Shown here: positions 1-6,315 of the stretch, piece after piece
Layout: each line of letters starts with the position of its first letter
Numbering within the stretch: position 1 is the first letter of the stretch
From: Paramuribaculum sp.
Lineage (GTDB): Bacteria; Bacteroidota; Bacteroidia; Bacteroidales; Muribaculaceae
NCBI GenBank assembly: GCA_029051835.1
Contig: JAIDKJ010000308.1
Location: forward strand, 1-7,429
Length of the DNA stretch: 7,429 nt
Direction of reading: 5' to 3'
The notes under the pieces: model-generated
What the model saw: only the letters and a program-made list of their open reading frames with translations
The model's database searches: none
What the model was told of the DNA's origin: nothing
Made by a program: the position numbers and the translations under genes

Positions 1-1119
1 CAGCGACCCCTTGCCGTCGCTGAGCTTGTTGACGGCGGCCTCGTAGGCTCGCTGTGTGGTGCCGAGCGATGCGCCTATCTTGTTTAGATCCTTTACGAAA
101 TCGGAGAACTTGTCGTACATCCGTCCGGCAGCCTCGGCTATCTCTATGGTGTTGCGGGTCTGCTTGTCGCGCACCCATAGTTGCGATATCAGTCTGAGCG
201 CCGATATGAGGTGGGTCGGCGACACGATCAGCACCCTCTTGTCATAGGCCCGTTGCCACAGATCCGCGTCGTTCTGCATTGCAGCCATGTAGGCCGCTTC
301 ATTGGGAATGAACATCATCACGAAATCGAGCGTTTCGTTGCCGGCGAGATTCTCGTAATGCTTCGCTCCGAGCATGTCCACATGGCGGCGCACCGAATCC
401 ACGTGGCGGCGCGACGCAATCCGGCGCTCCTCATCGTCGCGGGCTTCGGTCAGTTCGATAAACGCTGTCAGCGACGCCTTGGAGTCAATGATGATACACC
501 TGTTGTCGGGGTAGTGCACCACCACGTCGGGCCGCAGACGCAGCTGCTCTCCCTCGTCGGTACCGGTGTCGTGTGAAGCCTGTGTGGTGAACTCATGCCC
601 TTCGCGCAGGCCTGATTTCTCAAGTATCGTCTGGAGCACGATCTCGCCCCACTGTCCCTGGCGGCGGTTGTTGCCGCGCAGAGCCTGCGATAGTTCACGG
701 GCCTCGCGTCCGATGCTCTGGTTGGTTTCCACCAGGCTGCGTATAGCCTGCTGAAGCGAAAAACGCTCTCGGGCTTCGTCGGCATAGCATTGGCCCACGG
801 TGGCGCTGAATCGTTCTATGTCGGCTTTGAGCGGAGCCAGCACCTGTTGCAGCCGTTCCTCATTGAGATGCCTCATGTCGGTGGCCTGTGTGGCCATTAT
901 ATCCGAAGCTATATGCCTGAACCGTTCGGCATCCTCGTCGCGTCGGCGCCGTTCTTCGTCAGCTGCCGTCGCTGCGAGCTGCAGGCGTTCTTCGAGCCTG
1001 ATGCGTTGCAGTTCCGACTCGCGCAGGCGGCGTTGCGAGCGCACGTACATCGTGGCCGTGCCTACGAGCAAAGCCACCGCTATCAGCAGTGCGGCTGCAG
1101 TCATAGCAGCCGCCGTCAT
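1..1119 (-). CDS. rmuC: RmuC family DNA recombination protein, C-terminus cut by window edge
   Basis: This frame is open for 373 codons from an ATG at 1119 to the left edge with no stop, so the C-terminus lies outside the window. RmuC proteins are membrane-anchored, predicted nucleases linked to limiting DNA rearrangements at inverted repeats. Visible here are an N-terminal membrane segment (about residues 5-23), a charged, Arg/Glu-rich coiled coil (about 26-125), then the RmuC domain. That domain contains GQWGEIVLQTILEKSGL (about 154-170), RPDVVV (about 196-201) and IIIDSKAS (about 208-215). The Asp of RPDVVV and the Asp-Ser-Lys of IIIDSKAS fit a PD-(D/E)XK nuclease core. The later MMFIPNEAAY and SPTHLISALRLI stretches are also typical. 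The start overlaps the stop of the flavin reductase gene (ATGA), which suggests translational coupling. A second in-frame ATG at 1104 is possible but would shorten the anchor. Family assignment is confident; biochemical activity is inferred. Confidence 0.93.
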   Translation of the reverse strand, partial: MTAAAMTAAALLIAVALLVGTATMYVRSQRRLRESELQRIRLEERLQLAATAADEERRRRDEDAERFRHIASDIMATQATDMRHLNEERLQQVLAPLKADIERFSATVGQCYADEARERFSLQQAIRSLVETNQSIGREARELSQALRGNNRRQGQWGEIVLQTILEKSGLREGHEFTTQASHDTGTDEGEQLRLRPDVVVHYPDNRCIIIDSKASLTAFIELTEARDDEERRIASRRHVDSVRRHVDMLGAKHYENLAGNETLDFVMMFIPNEAAYMAAMQNDADLWQRAYDKRVLIVSPTHLISALRLISQLWVRDKQTRNTIEIAEAAGRMYDKFSDFVKDLNKIGASLGTTQRAYEAAVNKLSDGKGSL

Positions 1120-1676
1120 TTCTTCTTGACTGTCCAGCCAAACCGGCCTATCTCCTCGCCTTGCCGGTAGTAATGGCCGTGGGAGTAGTTGATCAGTCCG
1201 GCGCGTCCGAGATCGAAAGCGTCGGTCGACGGATCAAGCAGGCTGTCGTCGGCAAGCACTCCGAGCACTTCCGCTATCATCATGTCGTGGCTTCCGAGGT
1301 GCATGATCTCCTTTACGCGGCACTCAATGCTCAGAGGCGATTCCACTATATACGGACACTCCACATTGACGCCCTTGCCCTTTGTCAGTCCGGTCACCTC
1401 CCATTTGTCGATGTCGCGACCCGACTTCACCCCGCACAGATCCGTAGCGTGTGCCATGCTCTCGGTGGTGAGATTGATGGTAAATTCCATTGTCGACGCT
1501 ATGATCGGGTAGGAGTACCGTTCAGGTCTGACGGATATATAACACATTGCCGGATTGGTGCATATTGTGCCTGTCCACGCCACTGTGATGAGGTTGGACT
1601 TTTCCATATCACCGCAGCTCACCAGCACAGCAGGCAGCGGATATATCATCGTGCCCGGCTTCCAGATCTGTTTCAT
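1116..1676 (-). CDS. Flavin reductase-like (flavoredoxin-type) FMN-binding protein
   Basis: This is a 186-residue protein of the flavin reductase-like domain family, split-barrel proteins that bind FMN and either reduce free flavin or act as small electron carriers. The family signature is clear: an N-terminal PLPAVLVSCGD (13-23), then SNLITVAWTGTICTNP (27-42), where the N-x-I-T-x-A-W-T-G pattern contributes to the flavin site, then SVRPERYSY (48-56) and EFTINL (64-69). GSHDMMIAEVLGV (128-140) matches the conserved C-terminal strand. There is no signal peptide or membrane segment, so it is cytoplasmic. The ATG is 9 bases after the pyrI stop, and its TGA overlaps the rmuC start, so it appears to be the third gene of a pyrB-pyrI operon. 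The substrate and redox partner cannot be read from the sequence. A link to pyrimidine metabolism is only suggested by position. Confidence 0.88.
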   Translation of the reverse strand: MKQIWKPGTMIYPLPAVLVSCGDMEKSNLITVAWTGTICTNPAMCYISVRPERYSYPIIASTMEFTINLTTESMAHATDLCGVKSGRDIDKWEVTGLTKGKGVNVECPYIVESPLSIECRVKEIMHLGSHDMMIAEVLGVLADDSLLDPSTDAFDLGRAGLINYSHGHYYRQGEEIGRFGWTVKKK

Positions 1677-1685
1677 CGTGCGGTG

Positions 1686-2150
1686 TCAGCAGAGTTGCAC
1701 ATTGGCGCTTCCCACTTCCTTGCAGCAGTAATTGCAGCGGAGTGTGAGCGAATCCCTGTCGTGGGCCACCGTAAAGCGTGTGCGCATCGGCTCGTTGTTG
1801 GTGATACACTTCGGATTGCTGCAGTGCACTATGCCTACAATCTCGTCGGGGAGTTCCACATAGTGTTTCTCCACTACCTCGAAGTCGTGGATGATATTGA
1901 TCACGGCTCCGGGAGCTATGATCGCTATGCGGTTGAGCGTTTCTTCAGGAAAAAACACGTCGGCGATCTTGATGATGCCCTTGCTTCCCATCAGTCGCGA
2001 ATCAAGGTTGTTGCCGATTGTGACATGGGTATCGACATTCTCGATGCCGAGCAGTTTCACGACCTTGAACAGCGCGGTGCTCGGTATATGGTCTATCACT
2101 GTGCCGTTGCGCAACGCCGCCACGGCAAGTTCTTTTTTAGCGGTATTCAT
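1686..2150 (-). CDS. pyrI: Aspartate carbamoyltransferase regulatory chain
   Basis: PyrI is the non-catalytic chain that joins PyrB trimers into the allosteric ATCase holoenzyme and binds nucleotide effectors. At 154 residues it is about the length of the E. coli protein (153), with an alignment offset of one. The nucleotide-binding domain holds GTVIDHIPS (16-24; Asp20 matches E. coli Asp19), Lys61 in IIKIAD (E. coli Lys60) and Lys95 in VVEKHY (E. coli Lys94). The C-terminal zinc domain has all four ligands: Cys110 and Cys115 (HCSNPKC), and Cys139 and Cys142 (RCNYC). Two extra cysteines, 143 and the terminal 154, are not part of that set. The ATG at 2150 lies 36 bases after the pyrB stop, the usual pyrB-pyrI order. 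With effector and zinc sites intact, a regulated ATCase is expected; the identity of the effectors is inferred from the family. Confidence 0.97.
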   Translation of the reverse strand: MNTAKKELAVAALRNGTVIDHIPSTALFKVVKLLGIENVDTHVTIGNNLDSRLMGSKGIIKIADVFFPEETLNRIAIIAPGAVINIIHDFEVVEKHYVELPDEIVGIVHCSNPKCITNNEPMRTRFTVAHDRDSLTLRCNYCCKEVGSANVQLC

Positions 2151-2186
2151 TGGTGGTTTCTGATTGGAAATACGGCGTATGGGTGG

Positions 2187-3104
2187 TCAAGCGTTCTCGA
2201 TGCCGAGTGCGCGGCATATTATGGCCTGACGGGCATAGAGTCCGTTGCGGGCCTGATCAAAGTAATAGGCCTTGGGATTGTCGTCCACATCCTGATCTAT
2301 CTCCGTGATGCGGGGGAGCGGATGCAACACCCTGAGATTCTCCTTGGCGTCGGCAAGCATGGCGTTGCGAAGAGTGTAGAGGTTCTTCACCTTCTCATAC
2401 TCCATGATGTCGGTGAATCGCTCGCGCTGCACTCGTGTCATATAGAGTATGTCGGAGCTGTTGATCACTTCAGCCGAGAAGTCGGTGTGCTCGGTATACT
2501 TTATGCCGTTGCGGTCGCAAAGCTCCTTGTATTCGTCGGGCATCCGCAGTTCCTCGCAGGCCACAAAATTGAATGTAGGATTGAAATATCTCATCGCCTG
2601 GATGAGCGAATGCACCGTACGTCCATACTTTAGATCGCCCACCATCGTTATGGTCAGGTTCTCAAGCTTCCCCTGGGTCTTGTAGATCGAGTAGAGGTCG
2701 AGCATAGTCTGCGAGGGATGCTGGTTGGCGCCGTCGCCGGCATTGATCACCGGCACGTCGGTCACTTCGGTGGCATATCTTGCCGCTCCTTCGAGATAGT
2801 GGCGCATCACGATCAGATCCACATAATTGCTCACCATCTTGATGGTATCCTTGAGCGTTTCTCCTTTTGCCGAGCTGCTTGTGCTCGCATCCGAAAAACC
2901 GATCACTCGGCCGCCGAGCCGGTTGACCGCCGTCTCAAAGCTCAGGCGTGTACGTGTGGATGGTTCGAAAAACAGTGTGGCCACAACCTTGCCTTCAAGC
3001 AGACGTCGGTTGGGATTCTCTTCGAAGTGGCGCGCCGACTCCAGCAGCTGGAGTATTTCGTCGCGGCTTATATCGTCGATTGAAACGAGGCTTTTGCTAT
3101 TCAT
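2187..3104 (-). CDS. pyrB: Aspartate carbamoyltransferase catalytic chain
   Basis: PyrB condenses carbamoyl phosphate and aspartate to N-carbamoyl-aspartate, the committed step of de novo pyrimidine synthesis in the cytoplasm. From the chosen ATG it has 305 residues, close to E. coli PyrB (311). Diagnostic motifs are present: [13 protein letters not shown] (45-57, the carbamoyl-phosphate loop), SSAKGE (77-82, with Lys80 as the active-site lysine of the 80s loop), RHYLEGAAR (101-109), HPSQTMLDL (129-137), [12 protein letters not shown] (155-166) and HPLPR (261-265). The frame stays open upstream to an ATG at 3218, but I chose 3104. The family N-terminus begins at [12 protein letters not shown], and the promoter at 3135-3165 sits just before 3104 and inside the longer frame. 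The leader is then only about 25 nucleotides, too short for an attenuator. It is the first gene of pyrB-pyrI-flavin reductase-rmuC. Confidence 0.97.
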   Translation of the reverse strand: MNSKSLVSIDDISRDEILQLLESARHFEENPNRRLLEGKVVATLFFEPSTRTRLSFETAVNRLGGRVIGFSDASTSSSAKGETLKDTIKMVSNYVDLIVMRHYLEGAARYATEVTDVPVINAGDGANQHPSQTMLDLYSIYKTQGKLENLTITMVGDLKYGRTVHSLIQAMRYFNPTFNFVACEELRMPDEYKELCDRNGIKYTEHTDFSAEVINSSDILYMTRVQRERFTDIMEYEKVKNLYTLRNAMLADAKENLRVLHPLPRITEIDQDVDDNPKAYYFDQARNGLYARQAIICRALGIENA

Positions 3105-3134
3105 GGCTCGCGTGTGATTGAAAAATGGTTTACG

Positions 3135-3165
3135 CAAAGATAGCTGATTCCCGCTCTCTCTGCAA
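3135..3165 (-). promoter_or_regulatory. Bacteroidota-type promoter of the pyrB operon
   Basis: Reading the minus strand, TTG at 3165-3163 is followed after exactly 20 bases by TATCTTTG at 3142-3135. This matches the Bacteroidota -33 TTG and -7 TAnnTTTG consensus and its usual spacing. Transcription would begin near 3128-3130, about 25 bases before the pyrB ATG at 3104. A run of eight A on the minus strand (3186-3179) lies about 13 bases upstream of the TTG, where an UP-like element would sit; that role is inference. I noticed no comparable match in the other intergenic gaps. Confidence 0.8.
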
Positions 3166-3253
3166 GTGTTGAGTCTGATTTTTTTTGCCCGGCGGCGGTC
3201 GTAAGTCGTTCCACGCACTGTTCACGGTTGCGGCCGCCTCACTTCGTGTCGAG

Positions 3254-3895
3254 TCAGAGCGTTGGCACGAGCATGAATGGTGTGCCCGGGAAGTGACGCT
3301 CCACGTATGCCCGCAGATAGGCCTGCGTGTCGGGCGCTATCACTGCATCCGTGTCGAAATGCGTGTTGTAGAGTATCGAATGCAGCCGCATGCCGCGCGA
3401 TGCGATCGCTTCAAGCGACAGTATTGTGTGGTTGATCGATCCGAGCCGGCCGTTGGTCACAAGCGCCACCGGCATATCCCTATGGAGCGGATAGTCGATG
3501 GTGAGCATCTCGTCGGTGAGCGGCACCATCAGCCCGCCGGCGCCCTCCACAAGCACTGTGTCGTAGGCTTCGGTAAGTTGCCGCAGGGCGTTGTCTATCG
3601 CGTCGAAGTCTATACTGCGTCCGTCGATACGTGCCGCAAGATGAGGCGATGCCGGATAGCTGAATATCTGTGGCGCGGTGGTCAGATCGTCATCCTCGGG
3701 GAGGGGAGTGCCGGTCAGCCGACGGTGTATCTCTATATCCTCGGAGCGTCCGTCGCATCCGGTCTGTATAAACTTCATGGTCGCCACGCGCCGGCCCTGT
3801 GCGGCCATGAGGGCGGCAAGCCACCCTGTGGCATAGCTTTTGCCGGCATCGGTGTCGATGCCCGATATGAATATTGTCTGGCTATTATCGTTCAT
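3254..3895 (-). CDS. bioD: ATP-dependent dethiobiotin synthetase BioD
   Basis: BioD closes the ureido ring of dethiobiotin from diaminopelargonic acid, CO2 and ATP, the penultimate step of biotin synthesis. The protein has 213 residues, a normal length for the family. The P-loop is GIDTDAGKS (12-20), matching the family GTDTxVGKT pattern. Lys41 in MKFIQTG matches the substrate/CO2-binding lysine of the K-P-x-Q-S/T-G motif, with Phe where many homologues have Pro. VEGAGG (116-121) is the second conserved loop, and Asn178 in LYNTHF fits the adenine-contacting asparagine. There is no signal peptide. The ATG at 3895 lies 57 bases after the lgt stop with no promoter visible between, so read-through from lgt is likely. 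No other biotin gene is in the window. It is followed by a 149-base gap with the pyrB promoter. Confidence 0.93.
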   Translation of the reverse strand: MNDNSQTIFISGIDTDAGKSYATGWLAALMAAQGRRVATMKFIQTGCDGRSEDIEIHRRLTGTPLPEDDDLTTAPQIFSYPASPHLAARIDGRSIDFDAIDNALRQLTEAYDTVLVEGAGGLMVPLTDEMLTIDYPLHRDMPVALVTNGRLGSINHTILSLEAIASRGMRLHSILYNTHFDTDAVIAPDTQAYLRAYVERHFPGTPFMLVPTL

Positions 3896-3913
3896 ATTTT
3901 TGATTGAGTGTCA

Positions 3914-3931
3914 GCCCGGAGGCTGCCGGGC
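3914..3931 (-). other. GC-rich inverted repeat between lgt and bioD
   Basis: A perfect 6-base stem, GCCCGG paired with CCGGGC, encloses a 6-base loop, about 22 bases after the lgt TAG and 18 bases before the bioD ATG. Minus-strand sequence after it (TGACACTCAATCAAAAAT) has no U tract, so it is not a standard intrinsic terminator. It could affect mRNA processing or bioD translation. An alternative 5-base stem (CAGCC/GGCTG at 3912-3916 and 3921-3925) overlaps it. Function is unknown. Confidence 0.35.
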
Positions 3932-3952
3932 GATGATTGTCGTTGCGATATC

Positions 3953-4822
3953 CTATCGTTTACGTTTGTTGTCGGACGGTTCGTCGGCATACCGGTCGGG
4001 AAATGCGATCTCTACTTTAGGGCGGTATAACGACCAGGCTACCAGCATAAATCCTGCGATGATGAAAGGAATGCTCAGCCACTGTCCCATATTGAGAGTC
4101 ATGTCGGCTTCAAAGGCCGTCTGGTCGTTTTTGATGAACTCGATCAGAAACCGCGGAAGGAAAATGCCGATGAAAAACACTCCAAGCAGCAGACCCGGAC
4201 GCTGCTCGGCGTTCTTGCGCCAATACATCCACATGAGCAGCGCGAACAGGACGAAATAGCATAGCGCCTCATAGAGCTGAGTCGGGTGGCACGCCTGGCC
4301 GTAGTACATTTCGTGCCACTGGCGCGACCGCAGGAACATAAAGCCCCATGGCAGGGTAGTGGCGGTGCCGAATATCTCCGAGTTCATCAGATTGCCTATG
4401 CGTATGAGGCCCGCCACCAGAGCCACGGGTATTACCAGACGGTCGAATGTCCAGATAGGGCTTCGGTGGGTGGTGAACAGCGAGTAGAGCACCACAGCTA
4501 TGATTATTGCTATCGTGCCGCCATGGCTTGCGAGACCTCCCTCCCAGATCTTGAATATTTCGAGCGGATGCTGGCTGTAGTAGGCCCATTCATAGAAAAA
4601 CACGTGGCCGAGGCGTGCGCCGATCATGGTGGCGCACACGACCCATATCAGCAATATCCCCACCCAGCGCTCGGGAGCGCCTTCGTGGCGGTAGATTCTG
4701 CCCAGAATGCTTGTTCCCGCCAGAAATCCTATAGCGAACATCAGTCCATACCATCGTATGTTGATCGGACTGCTGATCAGGTCGGGACTTGCGTTCCACA
4801 CTACGAAATCCAGAATTCCCAT
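3953..4822 (-). CDS. lgt: Prolipoprotein diacylglyceryl transferase Lgt
   Basis: Lgt is the inner-membrane enzyme that transfers diacylglycerol from phosphatidylglycerol to the lipobox cysteine of prolipoproteins, the first step of lipoprotein maturation. It has 289 residues with about seven hydrophobic segments. Functional residues match E. coli by motif: Tyr25 in RWYGLM (E. coli Tyr26), His100 in WEGGLASHGG (His103), Arg141, Asn144 and Gly152 in the signature RIGNLMNSEIFG (Arg143, Asn146, Gly154), and Arg224 and Glu228 in PRFLIE (Arg239, Glu243). HPTQLYE (179-185) and NMGQWLSIP (244-252) are also typical. The segment between the signature and HPTQLYE is shorter than in E. coli. The C-terminus ends in a basic tail (NKRKR), presumably cytoplasmic. 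It starts 16 bases after the lipoprotein hydrolase stop and ends with TAG. Confidence 0.97.
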   Translation of the reverse strand: MGILDFVVWNASPDLISSPINIRWYGLMFAIGFLAGTSILGRIYRHEGAPERWVGILLIWVVCATMIGARLGHVFFYEWAYYSQHPLEIFKIWEGGLASHGGTIAIIIAVVLYSLFTTHRSPIWTFDRLVIPVALVAGLIRIGNLMNSEIFGTATTLPWGFMFLRSRQWHEMYYGQACHPTQLYEALCYFVLFALLMWMYWRKNAEQRPGLLLGVFFIGIFLPRFLIEFIKNDQTAFEADMTLNMGQWLSIPFIIAGFMLVAWSLYRPKVEIAFPDRYADEPSDNKRKR

Positions 4823-4838
4823 ATCTGTAATCTGTAAT
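4823..4838 (-). repeat. Period-7 tandem repeat filling the hydrolase-lgt gap
   Basis: The whole 16-base gap between the hydrolase stop and the lgt ATG reads, on the minus strand, ATTACAG ATTACAG AT, a perfect period-7 repeat of 2.3 copies. It holds the region where lgt translation begins and has no Shine-Dalgarno sequence. A chance origin is possible at this length. Confidence 0.6.
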
Positions 4839-6305
4839 TTAATACGTTATTTTGATCTTAGCCGGAAATATGCGGCGCGGATCTCCGAGCAGGGCACAGC
4901 TTTCGACGGCGGTGTTGCGCGTCGGAGTCAGCTTGCCGCTGAAACGCTCTGTGCCGTTGACATTGACCGTGACATCTTTTGATATATCCACCATCGTTTC
5001 GTCGACAAACACCGTCAGCTCGCCGCCGGTCGCCGCTGTATATGATTTCTCCACTCCGTAAGGGATGTTCCATTCATTGTTGGCGTCGGTGGCTGTGATG
5101 CGCACCGCCGATGCGGTGATGTCTATGGTGTTGTCGGCCACGTGGAATTCATACGAAGCCCTGGTCGTTGCATCGATGGCGCCTTGAGGCTGCTTGTCCT
5201 CCCTCAGGCAGTAGAATATGGTGCGTCCCCGGTAATCCTCTCCGAGCTCTCCACCCATCTTGAACACTTCCCAGCGGAAGAAGGCGGGCACGGCGTTGCG
5301 TCGTGCGCTTTTGAGCCATGGCGACGTCGCGAGGCGGTCAAGATCGCCGTGTCCCAGTCCGGCCGGCACCATCACATGGTGGTTGTAATATCCCGGATAC
5401 TGCTTTTCGAGATCGTCGAGCATGGTTTTGAACCGTTTGGAAAGCTCATTGCGTCCATATCCGTAGTCGGCGTCGCCCGTATGGAGTGCGAAAGCAATAT
5501 TGGCCATGTTTTCGGGCGGACAGTTGGATATCATGTCACCTCCGGCCATCGGTCCGGCGCCCGCCAGATAATCGGCATAGAATGCCGCCAGGCGCTGACT
5601 GCCGTAAGCTCCCTCCGAAATGCCTGTAAAGAATATCGCATCGGGATTGATGTCGTCGGAGAGCATGGCGCGCCGCAATACGCGTTCGAAAAAATCCTGA
5701 CGTGTAGGGGTGAACCATCGGCAACCGGTGCCTCCGGCCGGACTGCGCGGAGTCAGGTAGGCCGACGGACCGTCGTCATACCATATTCCCCAGCCCAGAG
5801 TGGCGCGCCAGTCGGCGTCGGCATCATCGCCAGAGCCGTGCAGGTGTATGAACAGCGGGTAGCCGTCGGCCGGCTTTGTGCCTTTGCTGCCATACACAAA
5901 ATATGACGACGTATTGCCCATCTTCCATTGTCCGTTGGGGCTTATGACCGTATAGTCAGCGTTGCCGATGTCCATCAGGTTTGGCAGCTTTTCGGTGTCG
6001 GTGAGTTCGTTGGCTCTCTTCCATGCTCCCCATATTTCATCGCGCATGGCCTTAAGAGCGTCGGCTGTAGGCTCGATCTCCGCGTCGGCGGGCATCTCAG
6101 CCTCCTCTCCGGCAAGCACGCCCTGGAAGTAGGCGGTAGTGGCGTCGACAGGCTCGGCAGGCTTCTCAGGTTCTGAGGGTTCTGAGGGCTGTTCGGGTAC
6201 TTCGGGCTGCGGCTTCGGATCGTCGGAGCTACAGGCAATCGCAACGAGCGGCAACACGATGAGTGTTGCCGCCATGAGTTGCATAAAAGTTGATCTCGAT
6301 GTCAT
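4839..6305 (-). CDS. Secreted alpha/beta-hydrolase lipoprotein (esterase/PHB-depolymerase-like)
   Basis: This is a 488-residue predicted lipoprotein. A hydrophobic signal peptide (about 7-24) ends in VAIAC, with Cys25 the likely lipidated residue. SSDD follows, resembling the Bacteroidota surface lipoprotein export signal, so an outer-membrane, outward-facing location is plausible. Residues 30-53 form a Pro/Glu/Ser linker. The catalytic domain shows HLHGSG (154-159, oxyanion region), GISEGAYGS (228-236, a G-x-S-x-G elbow with Ser230), HTGDAD (275-280, Asp278 a candidate acid) and GLGHGD (316-321, His319). This fits a Ser-Asp-His triad of the kind seen in PHB-depolymerase-like and carbohydrate-ester hydrolases. 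From about 385 a beta-rich C-terminal domain (DETMVDISKDVTVNVNG, 435-451) resembles a module seen on Bacteroidota secreted esterases. The substrate cannot be assigned. The ATG is 10 bases after glyA, and lgt follows after 16 bases. Confidence 0.82.
   Translation of the reverse strand: MTSRSTFMQLMAATLIVLPLVAIACSSDDPKPQPEVPEQPSEPSEPEKPAEPVDATTAYFQGVLAGEEAEMPADAEIEPTADALKAMRDEIWGAWKRANELTDTEKLPNLMDIGNADYTVISPNGQWKMGNTSSYFVYGSKGTKPADGYPLFIHLHGSGDDADADWRATLGWGIWYDDGPSAYLTPRSPAGGTGCRWFTPTRQDFFERVLRRAMLSDDINPDAIFFTGISEGAYGSQRLAAFYADYLAGAGPMAGGDMISNCPPENMANIAFALHTGDADYGYGRNELSKRFKTMLDDLEKQYPGYYNHHVMVPAGLGHGDLDRLATSPWLKSARRNAVPAFFRWEVFKMGGELGEDYRGRTIFYCLREDKQPQGAIDATTRASYEFHVADNTIDITASAVRITATDANNEWNIPYGVEKSYTAATGGELTVFVDETMVDISKDVTVNVNGTERFSGKLTPTRNTAVESCALLGDPRRIFPAKIKITY
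6171..6188 (-). repeat. Tandem 9-base repeat in the lipoprotein linker
   Basis: Two perfect copies of a 9-base unit (TTCTGAGGG on the plus strand, 6171-6179 and 6180-6188) lie inside the hydrolase gene and encode the Ser-Glu-Pro repeats of the linker. A degenerate third copy (TTCTCAGG) adjoins at 6163-6170. Because the unit is three codons, gain or loss of copies would change linker length without a frameshift. Confidence 0.7.
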
Positions 6306-6315
6306 TGGTAGTTGA

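Noticed and set aside
468..785. A 105-codon minus-strand open frame within rmuC
   Set aside because: It is in a different frame from the uninterrupted RmuC reading frame and its translation resembles no protein family.
1161..2633. A 490-codon open frame on the plus strand, antisense to the flavin reductase, pyrI and most of pyrB
   Set aside because: The three real genes share one reading frame (gaps of 9 and 36 bases), and this frame is the in-register complement of their codons. It stays open because TTA, CTA and TCA codons are avoided there, and it ends at a CTA leucine codon of pyrB. Its translation shows no recognisable domain.
3105..3218. Extended 343-residue version of PyrB starting at 3218
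   Set aside because: The extra 38 residues are basic and unlike the family N-terminus, and they would be read through the promoter elements, upstream of the predicted transcription start.
3187..3238. Possible terminator for bioD formed by GCCGCC at 3233-3238 and GGCGGC at 3191-3196, next to a run of T on the plus strand
   Set aside because: The loop is 36 bases and the stem only six. On the transcribed minus strand the run is A, not U, so it does not make an intrinsic terminator for bioD.
3185..3907. A 240-codon plus-strand open frame opposite bioD
   Set aside because: It lies opposite a gene with clear BioD motifs, and its translation has no recognisable family features. It is best explained as a GC-driven shadow.
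5142..5906. A 254-codon plus-strand open frame opposite the lipoprotein hydrolase
   Set aside because: The minus-strand frame carries a signal peptide, lipobox and catalytic motifs, while this one shows no domain pattern.
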